From: Burkholderia sp. 4M9327F10
GTDB lineage: Bacteria; Pseudomonadota; Gammaproteobacteria; Burkholderiales; Burkholderiaceae
Length of the DNA stretch: 64,000 nt
NCBI RefSeq assembly: GCF_005503145.1
Contig: NZ_SCNV01000035.1
Coordinates: 1-64,000, forward strand
Reading direction: 5' to 3'
Shown here: in pieces, positions 6,828-15,749 of the stretch
How the letters are laid out: each line of letters starts with the position of its first letter
Position numbering within the stretch: the stretch's first letter is position 1
Notes under the pieces: model-generated
The model's input: only the letters and a program-made list of their open reading frames with translations
Told to the model about the DNA's origin: nothing
Database searches by the model: none
Made by a program: the position numbers and the translations under genes

Positions 6828-9203
6828 ATGCGCATCGTCTGTATTGGAGGAGGCCCGGCCGGCCTGTACTTTGGGCTGTTGATGAAGGGTCGCAACCCGG
6901 CGCATGAGGTCACGGTGATCGAACGCAACCGCCCATACGACACATTCGGCTGGGGCGTCGTGTTCTCGGACCAGACGCTCGGCAACCTGCGCGCAGCCGA
7001 CGCGCCCAGCGCGGACGCGATTCTCGACGCCTTCAACCACTGGGACGACATCGAGATCAATTTCCGCGGCGAGCGGGTCCGCTCGTCGGGCCACGGCTTC
7101 TGCGGCATCGGGCGCAAGCGTCTCCTGAACATCCTGCAGGCGCGCTGCGAAGAACTCGGCGTCAAACTGGTCTTCGAAACCCAGGTGACGGACGACACCG
7201 CCTACGAAGCCGACCTGATCATTGCCTGTGACGGCGCCAACAGCGCGATTCGGCAGAAGTACGCGGCGACCTACCAGCCAGATATCGACATGCGCGATTG
7301 CCGCTTCGTCTGGCTCGGTACGAAAAAACTCTTCGAAGCCTTCACGTTCGCGTTCGAAGAAACCGAATGGGGCTGGTTCCAGGCCCACGCGTACCGCTTC
7401 GACGATCAGACTTCCACCTTCATCGTCGAAACCCCGGAGCGTGTCTGGCGCGCCGCCGGCCTTGACGAAATGAGCAAGGAAGACAGCATCGCCTTCTGCG
7501 AAAAACTGTTCGCCAAATATCTTGACGGCAACCCGTTGCTCTCGAACGCCGCCCATCTGCGCGGCTCGTCGCAGTGGATTCGCTTCCCGCGCGTAGTCAA
7601 CCGCGAGTGGGTGCACTGGCGCTCCAACACCAACGGTGCAGCGCCCACGCCGGTCGTGCTGATGGGCGACGCCGCCCACACCGCGCACTTCTCGATCGGC
7701 TCCGGCACCAAGCTTGCGTTGGAAGATTCGATTGAACTCGCCAACAGCATCGGCGCTCACCCGGGAGATCTGCCCGCCGCGCTCAAGCACTACACCGAAG
7801 TGCGTAGTGTCGACGTGCTGCGCATCCAGAACGCAGCCCGCAACTCGACGGAGTGGTTCGAGCACGTCGACCGTTACACCTCGTTCGAGCCGGAACAGTT
7901 CGCCTACTCGCTGCTGACGCGTTCGCAGCGTATCTCACACGAGAACCTGCGTGAGCGCGATGCTCAGTACCTGTCCGCGTTCGAGGACTGGCTCGCAGCG
8001 CGTTCCGGTATTGAGCGCACACCGGCGAAGCATTCCGTCCCGCCAATGTTCACGCCGTTCAAGCTGCGTGGCGTCACGCTCAAGAACCGCGTGGTCGTAT
8101 CGCCAATGGCGCAGTACTCGGCCGTCGACGGCGTCGCGGGTGACTACCACCTCATGCATCTCGGCGCTCGCGCCATGGGCGGAGCCGCGCTGGTGATGAC
8201 CGAGATGACCTGTGTGTCGCCGCAGGCCCGTATCACCCCTGCTTGCCCCGGCATGTACGCACCGGAGCATCTCGTCGCATGGAAGCGCATCGTCGATTTC
8301 GTGCACACGCAATCGGACGCGAAGATCGGCATGCAGCTCGGCCACGCAGGCGCGAAAGCGTCCACGCGCGTGAGCTGGGATGGCATCGACCAGCCGCTGC
8401 CCGAAGGTAACTGGCCGCTCGTCTCGGCTTCACCGCAGCAGTATCTGCGCGGTGTCAGCCAATGGTCGCGCGAAGCCAGCCACGATGAGCTGCGTGAAAT
8501 TGAAGCGCAATTCGTCCGCTCAACTGAGATGGCCGCGCAGGCGGGCTTCGACTGGCTCGAACTGCACTGTGCACACGGCTATTTTCTGTCGAGCTTCCTC
8601 TCGCCGTTGACGAATCTGCGCAGCGACGAATACGGCGGCTCATTGCAAAACCGCCTGCGCTATCCACTGCAAATCTTCGCCGCTATCCGCAAGGTATGGC
8701 CCGTAGACAAACCGATTTCCGTGCGCATTTCAGCACATGACTGGGTAGACGGCGGCACCACGCCTGACGACGCGGTGGAAATCGCCCGCGCCTTCAAAGC
8801 AGCGGGAGCCGACATGATCGACGTTTCGTCGGGTCAAGTCAGCAAGGACGAGAAGCCGGTTTACGGCCGCATGTTCCAGACGCCATTCGCCGATCGAATC
8901 CGCAATGAGGCTGGTATCGCAACCATTGCAGTCGGTGCGATTTCAGAAGCCGATCACGTCAACAGCATCATCGCCGCCGGGCGCGCCGATCTTTGCGCAG
9001 TGGCACGGCCGCATCTGGCCAATCCTTCGTGGACGCTCAACGAGGCAGCCAAGATCGGTTACTTCGACATGATGTGGCCCAAGCAATATACCGCGGCGAA
9101 ATCCCAACTCGAGCGCAATCTCGAACGCGAGCGTGCGCAGGCCGCCGCGAATGCAGGACTCTCGCCGCAAGAACGCGCACAACGCGCAGAAGGAACGGTG
9201 TGA
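6828..9203 (+). CDS. 2-aminobenzoyl-CoA monooxygenase/reductase (ACMR-type fusion)
   Basis: A 791-residue fusion. Residues ~1-385 are an FAD aromatic monooxygenase (GGGPAG at 7-12, FAD-binding GDAAHT near 278). Residues ~405-770 are an Old Yellow Enzyme-type flavin reductase (opening PPMFTPFKLRGVTLKNRVV). This architecture is known from the Azoarcus evansii enzyme that hydroxylates and reduces 2-aminobenzoyl-CoA, dearomatising the ring without ring cleavage by a dioxygenase. The same family is also annotated as salicylyl-CoA 5-hydroxylase; the 2-aminobenzoate-type ligase at the end of the operon favours anthranilate. It is the first gene after a strong promoter, and its stop overlaps the next start (GTGA). 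Confidence 0.85.
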   Translation: MRIVCIGGGPAGLYFGLLMKGRNPAHEVTVIERNRPYDTFGWGVVFSDQTLGNLRAADAPSADAILDAFNHWDDIEINFRGERVRSSGHGFCGIGRKRLLNILQARCEELGVKLVFETQVTDDTAYEADLIIACDGANSAIRQKYAATYQPDIDMRDCRFVWLGTKKLFEAFTFAFEETEWGWFQAHAYRFDDQTSTFIVETPERVWRAAGLDEMSKEDSIAFCEKLFAKYLDGNPLLSNAAHLRGSSQWIRFPRVVNREWVHWRSNTNGAAPTPVVLMGDAAHTAHFSIGSGTKLALEDSIELANSIGAHPGDLPAALKHYTEVRSVDVLRIQNAARNSTEWFEHVDRYTSFEPEQFAYSLLTRSQRISHENLRERDAQYLSAFEDWLAARSGIERTPAKHSVPPMFTPFKLRGVTLKNRVVVSPMAQYSAVDGVAGDYHLMHLGARAMGGAALVMTEMTCVSPQARITPACPGMYAPEHLVAWKRIVDFVHTQSDAKIGMQLGHAGAKASTRVSWDGIDQPLPEGNWPLVSASPQQYLRGVSQWSREASHDELREIEAQFVRSTEMAAQAGFDWLELHCAHGYFLSSFLSPLTNLRSDEYGGSLQNRLRYPLQIFAAIRKVWPVDKPISVRISAHDWVDGGTTPDDAVEIARAFKAAGADMIDVSSGQVSKDEKPVYGRMFQTPFADRIRNEAGIATIAVGAISEADHVNSIIAAGRADLCAVARPHLANPSWTLNEAAKIGYFDMMWPKQYTAAKSQLERNLERERAQAAANAGLSPQERAQRAEGTV

Positions 9204-9982
9204 ATACAACGAACTCCGAGCTAAGCGGCAAACACGCAGTCGTCACGGGTGGCGGCAGCGGCATTGGTGCGGCCACTGCGGCGGCGCTGGTACGCGCCGG
9301 CGCCCGTGTCACGCTGATGGGCCGCGATGCCGGCCGTCTCGCTGCACAGCGCGACGCGTTAAGCGCGCTCAACACGGCGGGCGAGCTCGCCTGCATTGCC
9401 GTGGACGTCGCGCAGGAGAATGCTGTCATCGCGGCCTTTGAGCAAGCCGGTCCTGTCGATATCCTGATCAACAATGCGGGCCAGGCGCAGGCCGCACCGT
9501 TCACGCAGACCGGCACAGCGCTCTGGCAGCGCATGCTCGACGTCAACCTGACTGGCGTATTCCTCTGCACACGCGCCGTACTGCCGGGGATGCTCGAGCG
9601 CGGCTATGGCCGCATCGTCAACGTCGCCAGCACTGCAGGACAGATCGGTTACGCCTACGTCGCCGCGTATTGCGCCGCCAAGCATGGCGTGATCGGCCTC
9701 ACCCGTTCCCTCGCGCTTGAAGTAGCCACCAAAGGCATCACCGTCAACGCAGTCTGTCCCGGGTATACGGAAACCGAACTGCTGCGGGCCTCGCTAGACC
9801 AGATCACCAGCAAGACCTCGCGCAGCGAGCAGGAAGCACGCAGCATCCTGCTGCGTCATAACCCGCAACAGCGCTTTGTCGCACCCGAAGAAGTTGCCAA
9901 TGCGGCCCTCTGGCTGTGTATGCCGGGTTCCGCCGCGATTACCGGCCAATCCATTTCAGTCTCTGGGGGAGAAGTCACATGA
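9200..9982 (+). CDS. SDR-family 3-hydroxyacyl-CoA dehydrogenase of the anthranilate operon
   Basis: A 260-residue short-chain dehydrogenase with the NAD(P) motif TGGGSGIG (residues 16-23), NNAG near 90 and the catalytic YCAAK near 157. The GTG start at 9200 was chosen because it overlaps the preceding stop by four bases and has AAGGAA upstream; longer frames reaching back to 8993 run inside the previous gene. In this operon it probably oxidises a hydroxyacyl-CoA intermediate after ring reduction. It ends in an ATGA overlap with the MarR gene. Confidence 0.85.
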   Translation: MNTTNSELSGKHAVVTGGGSGIGAATAAALVRAGARVTLMGRDAGRLAAQRDALSALNTAGELACIAVDVAQENAVIAAFEQAGPVDILINNAGQAQAAPFTQTGTALWQRMLDVNLTGVFLCTRAVLPGMLERGYGRIVNVASTAGQIGYAYVAAYCAAKHGVIGLTRSLALEVATKGITVNAVCPGYTETELLRASLDQITSKTSRSEQEARSILLRHNPQQRFVAPEEVANAALWLCMPGSAAITGQSISVSGGEVT

Positions 9983-10545
9983 CCCGAGCTAGCAGCGTTA
10001 AAAAGCCGTCCGCCGCCGAAGCGAAACCGCCGCGCAAAGGCGTGGCGAAGCCTGCCGAGAACGTGGTCGATCTGGAAATGAGCACCGGTGCAGATAGTCA
10101 TATGGGTCTGCGTCTATGGCTACGCATGCTGACCACGACCAACCTCGTGCAAGCCGAATTGCGCAAGCGCCTGCGCAACGAGTTCGACACCACGCTGCCG
10201 CGCTTCGACCTGATGGCGCAGCTCGAACGTCATCCCGAAGGACTGAAGATGACCGAACTCTCGCGCCGTCTGATGGTGACGGGCGGCAACGTCACCGGCA
10301 TTACCGATCAGCTTGAAAAAGAAGGCCTGGTTGTGCGCGATGCCGATCCCAACGATCGCCGCTCGATCAGCGTTCGCCTGACACCCGAAGGCCGCGCGCT
10401 GTTCGACCGCATGGCGGTGGCACATGAACAATGGGTCGTCGAAATGTTCGGCGGCCTTAGCCTTGACGAAAAGTCGCGCACGCACCAGCGTCTGGGCAAA
10501 CTGAAGAAACACCTGCTCGACAATCTCAAGGTCTGGGCAAACTGA
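9979..10545 (+). CDS. MarR-family regulator with duplication-altered C-terminus
   Basis: A 188-residue MarR-type winged-helix protein. The basic N-terminal tail (about 1-35) precedes the DNA-binding core: a recognition region with MTELSRRLMVTGGNVTGI and a wing with DPNDRRSISVRLTPEG. It starts at ATG 9979, overlapping the SDR stop. A 41-bp tandem duplication at its 3' end (10490-10571) shifts the frame: without it the protein would end ...LLDNLKD, whereas here it ends ...LLDNLKVWAN. Regulators of this type usually repress aromatic-acid operons and respond to the CoA-thioester. Autoregulation is likely because it lies within the operon. Confidence 0.85.
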   Translation: MTRASSVKKPSAAEAKPPRKGVAKPAENVVDLEMSTGADSHMGLRLWLRMLTTTNLVQAELRKRLRNEFDTTLPRFDLMAQLERHPEGLKMTELSRRLMVTGGNVTGITDQLEKEGLVVRDADPNDRRSISVRLTPEGRALFDRMAVAHEQWVVEMFGGLSLDEKSRTHQRLGKLKKHLLDNLKVWAN

Positions 10546-10571
10546 AGAAACACCTGCTCGACAATCTCAAG
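10490..10571 (+). repeat. 41-bp perfect tandem duplication at the end of the MarR gene
   Basis: The unit at 10490-10530 (starting GTCTGGGCAAACTG, ending CTCAAG) is repeated exactly at 10531-10571. Forty-one is not a multiple of three, so the second copy moves the stop codon to 10543-10545 and leaves the old stop (GATTGA, 10572-10577) out of use. Perfect identity suggests a recent event. Confidence 0.9.
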
Positions 10572-10603
10572 GATTGAGCGGCACCGAACTGGAGGAGACA
10601 TTC

Positions 10604-11455
10604 ATGACATCATCCCACGTCGACGCCCTGCTGGCCGGCAATCGCGTCACGCTGGCGGGTTACGAGGCCAGACACTTCGGCTGGTCGGTTAGCGCCAAAG
10701 TGGCGACGATCACACTGAACCGCCCTGAACGCAAGAACCCGCTCACCTTCGAATCGTATGCTGAGCTACGTGACCTGTTTCGCCAGCTTGCATACGCCAC
10801 CGACGTCAAGGCGGTGGTAATCCACGGTGCCGGCGGCAACTTCTGTTCGGGCGGCGACGTGCATGACATCATCGCACCGCTGATCGATTTGCCCATGCCC
10901 GAGCTATTGCTGTTCACGCGCATGACCGGCGATCTCGTCAAGGCGATGCGGCATTGCCCGCAACCGGTGATCGCCGCCGTCGACGGTGTCTGCGCAGGCG
11001 CTGGCGCAATTCTCGCAATGGCCTCGGACTTGCGTCTCGGCACCGCGCGCAGCAAGCTCGCGTTCCTGTTCTCGCGCGTCGGCCTCGCGGGCTGCGATAT
11101 GGGCGCGTGCTCGATCCTGCCGCGCATCATCGGTCAGGGACGCGCGTCGGAGCTGCTGTTCACGGGCCGCTCGGCAAGCGGCGACGAAGGTTACGCCTGG
11201 GGTTTCTACAACCGCCTGTGCGAACCGGACGCGTTGCTCGACGAGGCTACCAAGCTTGCTGCCGAACTCGTCACCGGTCCGACTTTCGCGCACGGCATCA
11301 CCAAGAAGATGCTGCACCAGGAGTGGAGCATGAGCATCGACGAAGCGATCGAATCCGAAGCGCAAGCGCAGGCCATCTGCATGAACACGCATGATTTCGA
11401 GCGGGCCTATCGCGCGTTTGCTGCGAAGACGCGTCCGGTTTTCGAAGGAGACTGA
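10604..11455 (+). CDS. Enoyl-CoA hydratase/isomerase family protein (anthranilate operon)
   Basis: A 283-residue crotonase-fold protein. The oxyanion-hole segment is GNFCSGGDVHD and a second conserved glycine-rich stretch is VCAGAGAILAMASDLRLG. ATG 10604 was chosen because GGAGGAG lies 7 bases upstream; the frame could extend to a TTG at 10574 but without a ribosome site. It probably hydrates a cyclic or ring-opened enoyl-CoA in the beta-oxidation-like part of the pathway. Its stop is one base before the TTG start of the dehydrogenase gene. Confidence 0.85.
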   Translation: MTSSHVDALLAGNRVTLAGYEARHFGWSVSAKVATITLNRPERKNPLTFESYAELRDLFRQLAYATDVKAVVIHGAGGNFCSGGDVHDIIAPLIDLPMPELLLFTRMTGDLVKAMRHCPQPVIAAVDGVCAGAGAILAMASDLRLGTARSKLAFLFSRVGLAGCDMGACSILPRIIGQGRASELLFTGRSASGDEGYAWGFYNRLCEPDALLDEATKLAAELVTGPTFAHGITKKMLHQEWSMSIDEAIESEAQAQAICMNTHDFERAYRAFAAKTRPVFEGD

Positions 11456-11456
11456 C

Positions 11457-12671
11457 TTGAGCGCTTCCGGCAATCTGGATCTTCACAGCGCGCTAGCGTG
11501 GCCGTTCTTCGAAGACCGGCATCGCGAGCTCGCGGCTGGCGTTGAAGCATGGTGTCGCGCTCATCTCGCTGACGCGGAGCACGGCGGCGACGTCGATGCG
11601 GCCTGTCGCCACCTGGTGCGCGAACTCGGTGCAGCGGGATGGTTGAAGTATGGCGTGGGCGGTACCGCCTATGGTGGTCACGGCGACACCATCGATACAC
11701 GTGCGGTCTGTCTGCTGCGCGAAACACTCGCGAAGCATTCAGGCCTCGCCGACTTCGCGCTGGCGATGCAGGGGCTTGGCTCAGGCGCAATTTCGCTCGG
11801 CGGAACGCACGAACAGAAGCAACGCTACTTGCCGCGAGTTGCAAACGGCACCGCCATTGCAGCGTTCGCGCTCTCCGAACCGGACGCAGGCTCGGACGTC
11901 GCCGCCATGGCGCTGTCGGCACGCCTCGACGGCGACGACTATGTACTCGACGGCGACAAGACGTGGATTTCCAACGGCGGCATCGCGGATTTCTACGTGG
12001 TGTTCGCTCGAACCGGCGAAGCGCCGGGCGCACGCGGTATCAGCGCCTTTATTGTCGACGCCGATACGCCGGGCCTGGAGATCGCGGAGCGCATCGACGT
12101 GATCGCGCCGCATCCGCTCGCCCGCCTGCACTTCGCGGGTGCCCGCGTGCCGCGCAGCCAGATGCTGGGAGAACCGGGCGAAGGTTTCAAGCTGGCCATG
12201 CGCACGCTCGACATCTTCCGCACCTCGGTGGCCGCCGCCTCGCTCGGCTTTGCGCGCCATGCCATGGCCGAAGGCCTGGCACGCGCCGCCTCGCGCAAGA
12301 TGTTCGGTCAGACGCTCGGCGACTTTCAGCTCACGCAAGCCAAGCTCGCGCAAATGGCGCTCACCATCGATAGCAGTGCCCTGCTCGTCTACCGCGCGGC
12401 CTGGTTGCGCGATCAAGGCGAAAACGTCACGCGTGAAGCGGCCATGGCGAAATGGCACGCGAGCGAAGGCGCGCAGCAAGTAATCGATGCGGCCGTGCAA
12501 CTATGGGGCGGAATGGGAGTGCAAAGCGGCACTGCCGTCGAAATGCTATATCGCGAGATTCGTGCGTTGCGCATCTACGAAGGCGCCACCGAAGTGCAGC
12601 AACTGATCGTGGGCCGTGATGTGTTGAAGGCCCACGCCGTCGTCCACCCGGATAGCAAGAGCACGCCATGA
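11457..12671 (+). CDS. Acyl-CoA dehydrogenase (anthranilate operon)
   Basis: A 404-residue flavoprotein dehydrogenase with the family signatures FALSEPDAGSDVAAM and TWISNGG in the middle domain and a C-terminal helix bundle ending GATEVQQLIVGRDVLK. The TTG start at 11457 follows GAAGGAG and begins MSASGNLDLHSAL; the open frame to 11391 lies inside the previous gene. It likely introduces a double bond alpha-beta to the thioester in the ring-derived intermediate and passes electrons to ETF. It overlaps the thioesterase gene by four bases. Confidence 0.87.
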   Translation: MSASGNLDLHSALAWPFFEDRHRELAAGVEAWCRAHLADAEHGGDVDAACRHLVRELGAAGWLKYGVGGTAYGGHGDTIDTRAVCLLRETLAKHSGLADFALAMQGLGSGAISLGGTHEQKQRYLPRVANGTAIAAFALSEPDAGSDVAAMALSARLDGDDYVLDGDKTWISNGGIADFYVVFARTGEAPGARGISAFIVDADTPGLEIAERIDVIAPHPLARLHFAGARVPRSQMLGEPGEGFKLAMRTLDIFRTSVAAASLGFARHAMAEGLARAASRKMFGQTLGDFQLTQAKLAQMALTIDSSALLVYRAAWLRDQGENVTREAAMAKWHASEGAQQVIDAAVQLWGGMGVQSGTAVEMLYREIRALRIYEGATEVQQLIVGRDVLKAHAVVHPDSKSTP

Positions 12672-13108
12672 GCACCACGTTCGAGATGCCAGTGCGCATT
12701 CGCTTTGCGCATTGCGATCCGGCGGGCATCGTGTTTTTTCCGCAATACCTGGTGCTGACCAATGCTTTGGTAGAAGACTGGTTCACCGAGTGTCTGGGTA
12801 TCGACTATGCCCATATGATCGGCCAGCGCCGCATCGGCTTGCCGATCGTCAAGCTGGATTGCGAGTTTTCGCGGCCGAGCCGGATGGGCGAGACCGTCAC
12901 GCTCACGCTGAGCGTCAACTCGATCGGCCGGCGCTCGATCCGCATCGGCATTGTCGGCCATTGCCATGACGAGGTGCGCTTCAAGGCGCATCAGGTGCTG
13001 GTGACGACTTCGCTCGAAACCGGTCAGTCCATCGATATTCCCGACGACATCGCGAGCGCCCTCGCGAGATTTGTCCCACCCGTACTCACCGACGAGCCAC
13101 GCCCATGA
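12668..13108 (+). CDS. 4-hydroxybenzoyl-CoA thioesterase-family hotdog protein
   Basis: A 146-residue single hotdog domain. The signature FAHCDPAGIVFFPQY (about residues 14-28) contains the catalytic Asp of the 4-hydroxybenzoyl-CoA thioesterase family. In this operon it may release CoA from dead-end aryl- or acyl-CoA esters. It is coupled by ATGA to the dehydrogenase before it and overlaps the RidA gene after it by four bases. Confidence 0.85.
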   Translation: MSTTFEMPVRIRFAHCDPAGIVFFPQYLVLTNALVEDWFTECLGIDYAHMIGQRRIGLPIVKLDCEFSRPSRMGETVTLTLSVNSIGRRSIRIGIVGHCHDEVRFKAHQVLVTTSLETGQSIDIPDDIASALARFVPPVLTDEPRP

Positions 13109-13509
13109 AAAAACCTCTTCTCCCTGCCGGCTGGGTCAAACCGCGCGGCTATGCAAACGGTGTTGCAGCCGTCGGCACTCAGGTGTTCATTGCCGGCCAG
13201 ATCGGCTGGGACGCCGAGGCGCGCTTTCAGTCGAACGAATTCGCCGCTCAGGCGATTCAGGCCTTGCGCAACGTGGTCGCCGTGCTCAATGAAGCCGGCG
13301 GCAAGCCGGAGCATCTGGTGCGCATGACCTGGTATGTCACCGACAAGCGGGAATACCTCATGGCGCTCAAAGACATCGGGCGCGCATTTCGTGAGCTGAT
13401 CGGCGACTACGACATCGCGATGAGCGCGGTGCAGGTCGTCGCACTGATCGAAGATGAAGCCAAAGTCGAAATCGAAGCCACCGCAGTGATCCCCCACGAA
13501 GCCCGCTAA
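13105..13509 (+). CDS. RidA-family enamine/imine deaminase
   Basis: A 134-residue YjgF/RidA protein with GTQVFIAGQIGWD near the N-terminus and the conserved Arg of RMTWYVTD, which in the family binds the carboxylate. RidA proteins hydrolyse imines and enamines to ketones and ammonia. Its presence makes sense because the reduced 2-aminobenzoyl-CoA carries an enamine that must lose ammonia. It overlaps the thioesterase gene by four bases and is followed 33 bases later by the ligase gene. Confidence 0.85.
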   Translation: MKKPLLPAGWVKPRGYANGVAAVGTQVFIAGQIGWDAEARFQSNEFAAQAIQALRNVVAVLNEAGGKPEHLVRMTWYVTDKREYLMALKDIGRAFRELIGDYDIAMSAVQVVALIEDEAKVEIEATAVIPHEAR

Positions 13510-13542
13510 ACGTTCGGCTTTGCATGAGATCGGAGAAACGTC

Positions 13543-15180
13543 ATGGAACCGTCAGCTCACGTCGACACCTTCGCTCGCGACCATCTGCCGCCGCAAGATC
13601 AGTGGCCGGTGTTTTTGCTCGATAATCCCGACGTCGCCTATCCCGCACGCTTTAACTGCGCGACCGAACTGCTGGACCGAACCATCGAGGCCGGACACGG
13701 TGAGCGGCCGGCAATCTGGTCCGATGTGAACGGCACAGCCCAGGCGACCACGTACCATGAACTGCTGGCGCTGGTAAATCGCAGCGCGCATGTGCTGGTC
13801 GACGAGATGGGTCTGCAACCCGGCAATCGCGTACTGCTACGCGGGCCGAATACCTTGCAGATGGCCGTCGCAGCACTCGCCGCGCTAAAGGCGGGTCTCG
13901 TGCTGGTGCCTACTATGCCGCTCCTGCGCGCCAAAGAACTCAAGCAGATTATCGACAAGGCGCATATCAGCGCTGCCCTGTGCGATACGCGCCTGACTGA
14001 GGAACTTGAGCGCTGCCGCGATCCGCAAGGCGAATTCTTCTGTCCGGGCCTGGAACAGATCCGCCTGTTTCATGATGATGCTGCGGACTCCCTCGAAACA
14101 CTCGCAGCAAGCAAACCGGATCAGTTCACCGCCTGCGATACCGCAAGCGACGACGTATGCCTGATCGCCTTCACCAGCGGCACGACCGGTTTGCCCAAGG
14201 GATGCATGCATTTTCATCGCGACGTGCTGATGATGTGCGACCTGTTTCCGCGTCATGTACTCAAGCCCACCGCGAGCGACATTTTCTGCGGTACGCCACC
14301 GCTTGCCTTCACGTTCGGACTGGGCGGCCTGCTGTGCTTCCCGTTGCGGGCCGGCGCCTCTACTGTGTTGATGGAACGGCTCACGCCTGAAACGCTGCTA
14401 CAGATCGTCGAGCGCTTCCACGCTACCGTCATGTTCACCGCACCAACCTTCTATCGCCAGATGGCGCCGCTCGTGCCGCGCTTCGACATCTCCAGCCTGA
14501 AGAAAACCGTTTCCGCCGGCGAGGCGCTGCCCGATTCGACGCGGCATCTGTGGCGCGAGGCGAGCGGCATCGAGATGACCGACGGCATCGGCGGGACCGA
14601 GTTGATCCATATTTTCATCTCGGCGGCGGGCGATCAGATCCGGCCGCACGCTATCGGCCGCGCCGTTCCTGGCTATACCGTGCGGGCCGTGGACGATGCC
14701 ATGCAACCGGTGGCGCCAGGCGTGATCGGCAAGCTTGCCGTGCGCGGTCCGACAGGTTGCCGCTATCTGGCCGACGAGCGGCAGACGAAATTCGTGCGCG
14801 ACGGCTGGAACCTGCCCGGCGACTCCGTGTATCTGGACGAGGACGGTTACGTGTTCTATCAGGCGCGCGCCGACGACATGATCGTCTCCGCGGGTTACAA
14901 CATCTCCGGGCCAGAAGTAGAAAGCGTGCTGCTACAGCATGATGCAGTGGCGGAGTGTGGCGTGATCGGCGTACCCGACGAGACCCGTGGCCAGATCGTC
15001 AAGGCGTTTGTGGTTCTCAACCCCGGCTTCAAGCCCGATGACACGATGGTCGCGCAACTGCAGGACTACGTGAAAAACAATGTTGCGCCGTATAAGTATC
15101 CGCGGCTGATCGCTTTCGTCGACGCACTGCCGCGGACTGAGACAGGCAAGTTAAAGCGGTTTGCGTTGCGGACGCTTTAG
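13543..15180 (+). CDS. 2-aminobenzoate-CoA ligase
   Basis: A 545-residue adenylate-forming ligase of the benzoate-CoA ligase type. The nucleotide loop FTSGTTGLPKG is near residues 208-218 and is followed by CMHFHRD, which I recall from 2-aminobenzoate-CoA ligases. The hinge region has DDMIVSAGYNISGPEVE and the catalytic Lys sits in PRTETGKLKRF near the C-terminus. It activates anthranilate with ATP and CoA, the entry step of the pathway. ATG 13543 follows GGAG. Last gene of the operon, it ends 17 bases from the convergent T6SS lipoprotein gene. Benzoate or salicylate specificity cannot be excluded. Confidence 0.85.
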   Translation: MEPSAHVDTFARDHLPPQDQWPVFLLDNPDVAYPARFNCATELLDRTIEAGHGERPAIWSDVNGTAQATTYHELLALVNRSAHVLVDEMGLQPGNRVLLRGPNTLQMAVAALAALKAGLVLVPTMPLLRAKELKQIIDKAHISAALCDTRLTEELERCRDPQGEFFCPGLEQIRLFHDDAADSLETLAASKPDQFTACDTASDDVCLIAFTSGTTGLPKGCMHFHRDVLMMCDLFPRHVLKPTASDIFCGTPPLAFTFGLGGLLCFPLRAGASTVLMERLTPETLLQIVERFHATVMFTAPTFYRQMAPLVPRFDISSLKKTVSAGEALPDSTRHLWREASGIEMTDGIGGTELIHIFISAAGDQIRPHAIGRAVPGYTVRAVDDAMQPVAPGVIGKLAVRGPTGCRYLADERQTKFVRDGWNLPGDSVYLDEDGYVFYQARADDMIVSAGYNISGPEVESVLLQHDAVAECGVIGVPDETRGQIVKAFVVLNPGFKPDDTMVAQLQDYVKNNVAPYKYPRLIAFVDALPRTETGKLKRFALRTL

Positions 15181-15197
15181 AGCGATAGCCATACGCG

Positions 15198-15731
15198 TCA
15201 TTGATCCGCCCTTAAACCGGGCGTCTCTGCGGGACTGCGCATTTCATTGGCGAGCAGTTCCAGTTTGAGCGGTGCATCGGCGGAAAGCTTTTTCTTCGCA
15301 ATCACGCGACGCCAGGCCCCGTTCGAATCCGGTTCACGGTAAAACGCGACGACAGCCACATACTCGGTGTCGGGTTGCATCGGCTGCGACACACTTGCCG
15401 AAGCGCCAGGGTTCACGACGGTTGCAATGCTCGCCTGCAGATCCTGTGCGAGAACGGTTTTGTCGTTCTTCAGCAGATCGTCATACGACGCGCCGTCGAA
15501 AAGCTTGCGATCCTTGAGTTGGTAGATACGCACCGCAACCGATGTCGACCGCTGCGCCTCGTCGGGATTGACGGACGCGCGAGCAGTCAGGTCGACGTTG
15601 AGCACCTTGACCTGCTTAAAGAACACCGCGTGATACGCACTCGAAGTTGAGTCCGAGACAGTCTGCCAGGCGCCGCACGCGCAAAGCAGCAAACTCGATG
15701 CAAGGAAAGTCGTGGTTAGACGGATTGGCAT
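15198..15731 (-). CDS. tssJ: Type VI secretion lipoprotein TssJ
   Basis: A 177-residue lipoprotein. A short basic N-terminus and hydrophobic stretch lead to LLLCACG, where the second Cys would be lipidated. The mature part (VDLTARASVNPDEAQRSTSVAVRI and AFYREPDSNGAWRRV) matches the TssJ transthyretin-like fold that anchors TssM to the outer membrane. ATG 15731 follows CTGGAG. It is the last of three leftward T6SS genes. Its partner genes tssK, tssL and tssM are not in the window. Confidence 0.85.
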   Translation of the reverse strand: MPIRLTTTFLASSLLLCACGAWQTVSDSTSSAYHAVFFKQVKVLNVDLTARASVNPDEAQRSTSVAVRIYQLKDRKLFDGASYDDLLKNDKTVLAQDLQASIATVVNPGASASVSQPMQPDTEYVAVVAFYREPDSNGAWRRVIAKKKLSADAPLKLELLANEMRSPAETPGLRADQ

Positions 15732-15749
15732 AGAAATAAGACTCCAGAA

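Noticed and set aside
6792..7865. 357-codon minus-strand frame at the start of the anthranilate operon
   Set aside because: Antisense to the FAD domain of the ACMR-type gene and covers its promoter; no motif.
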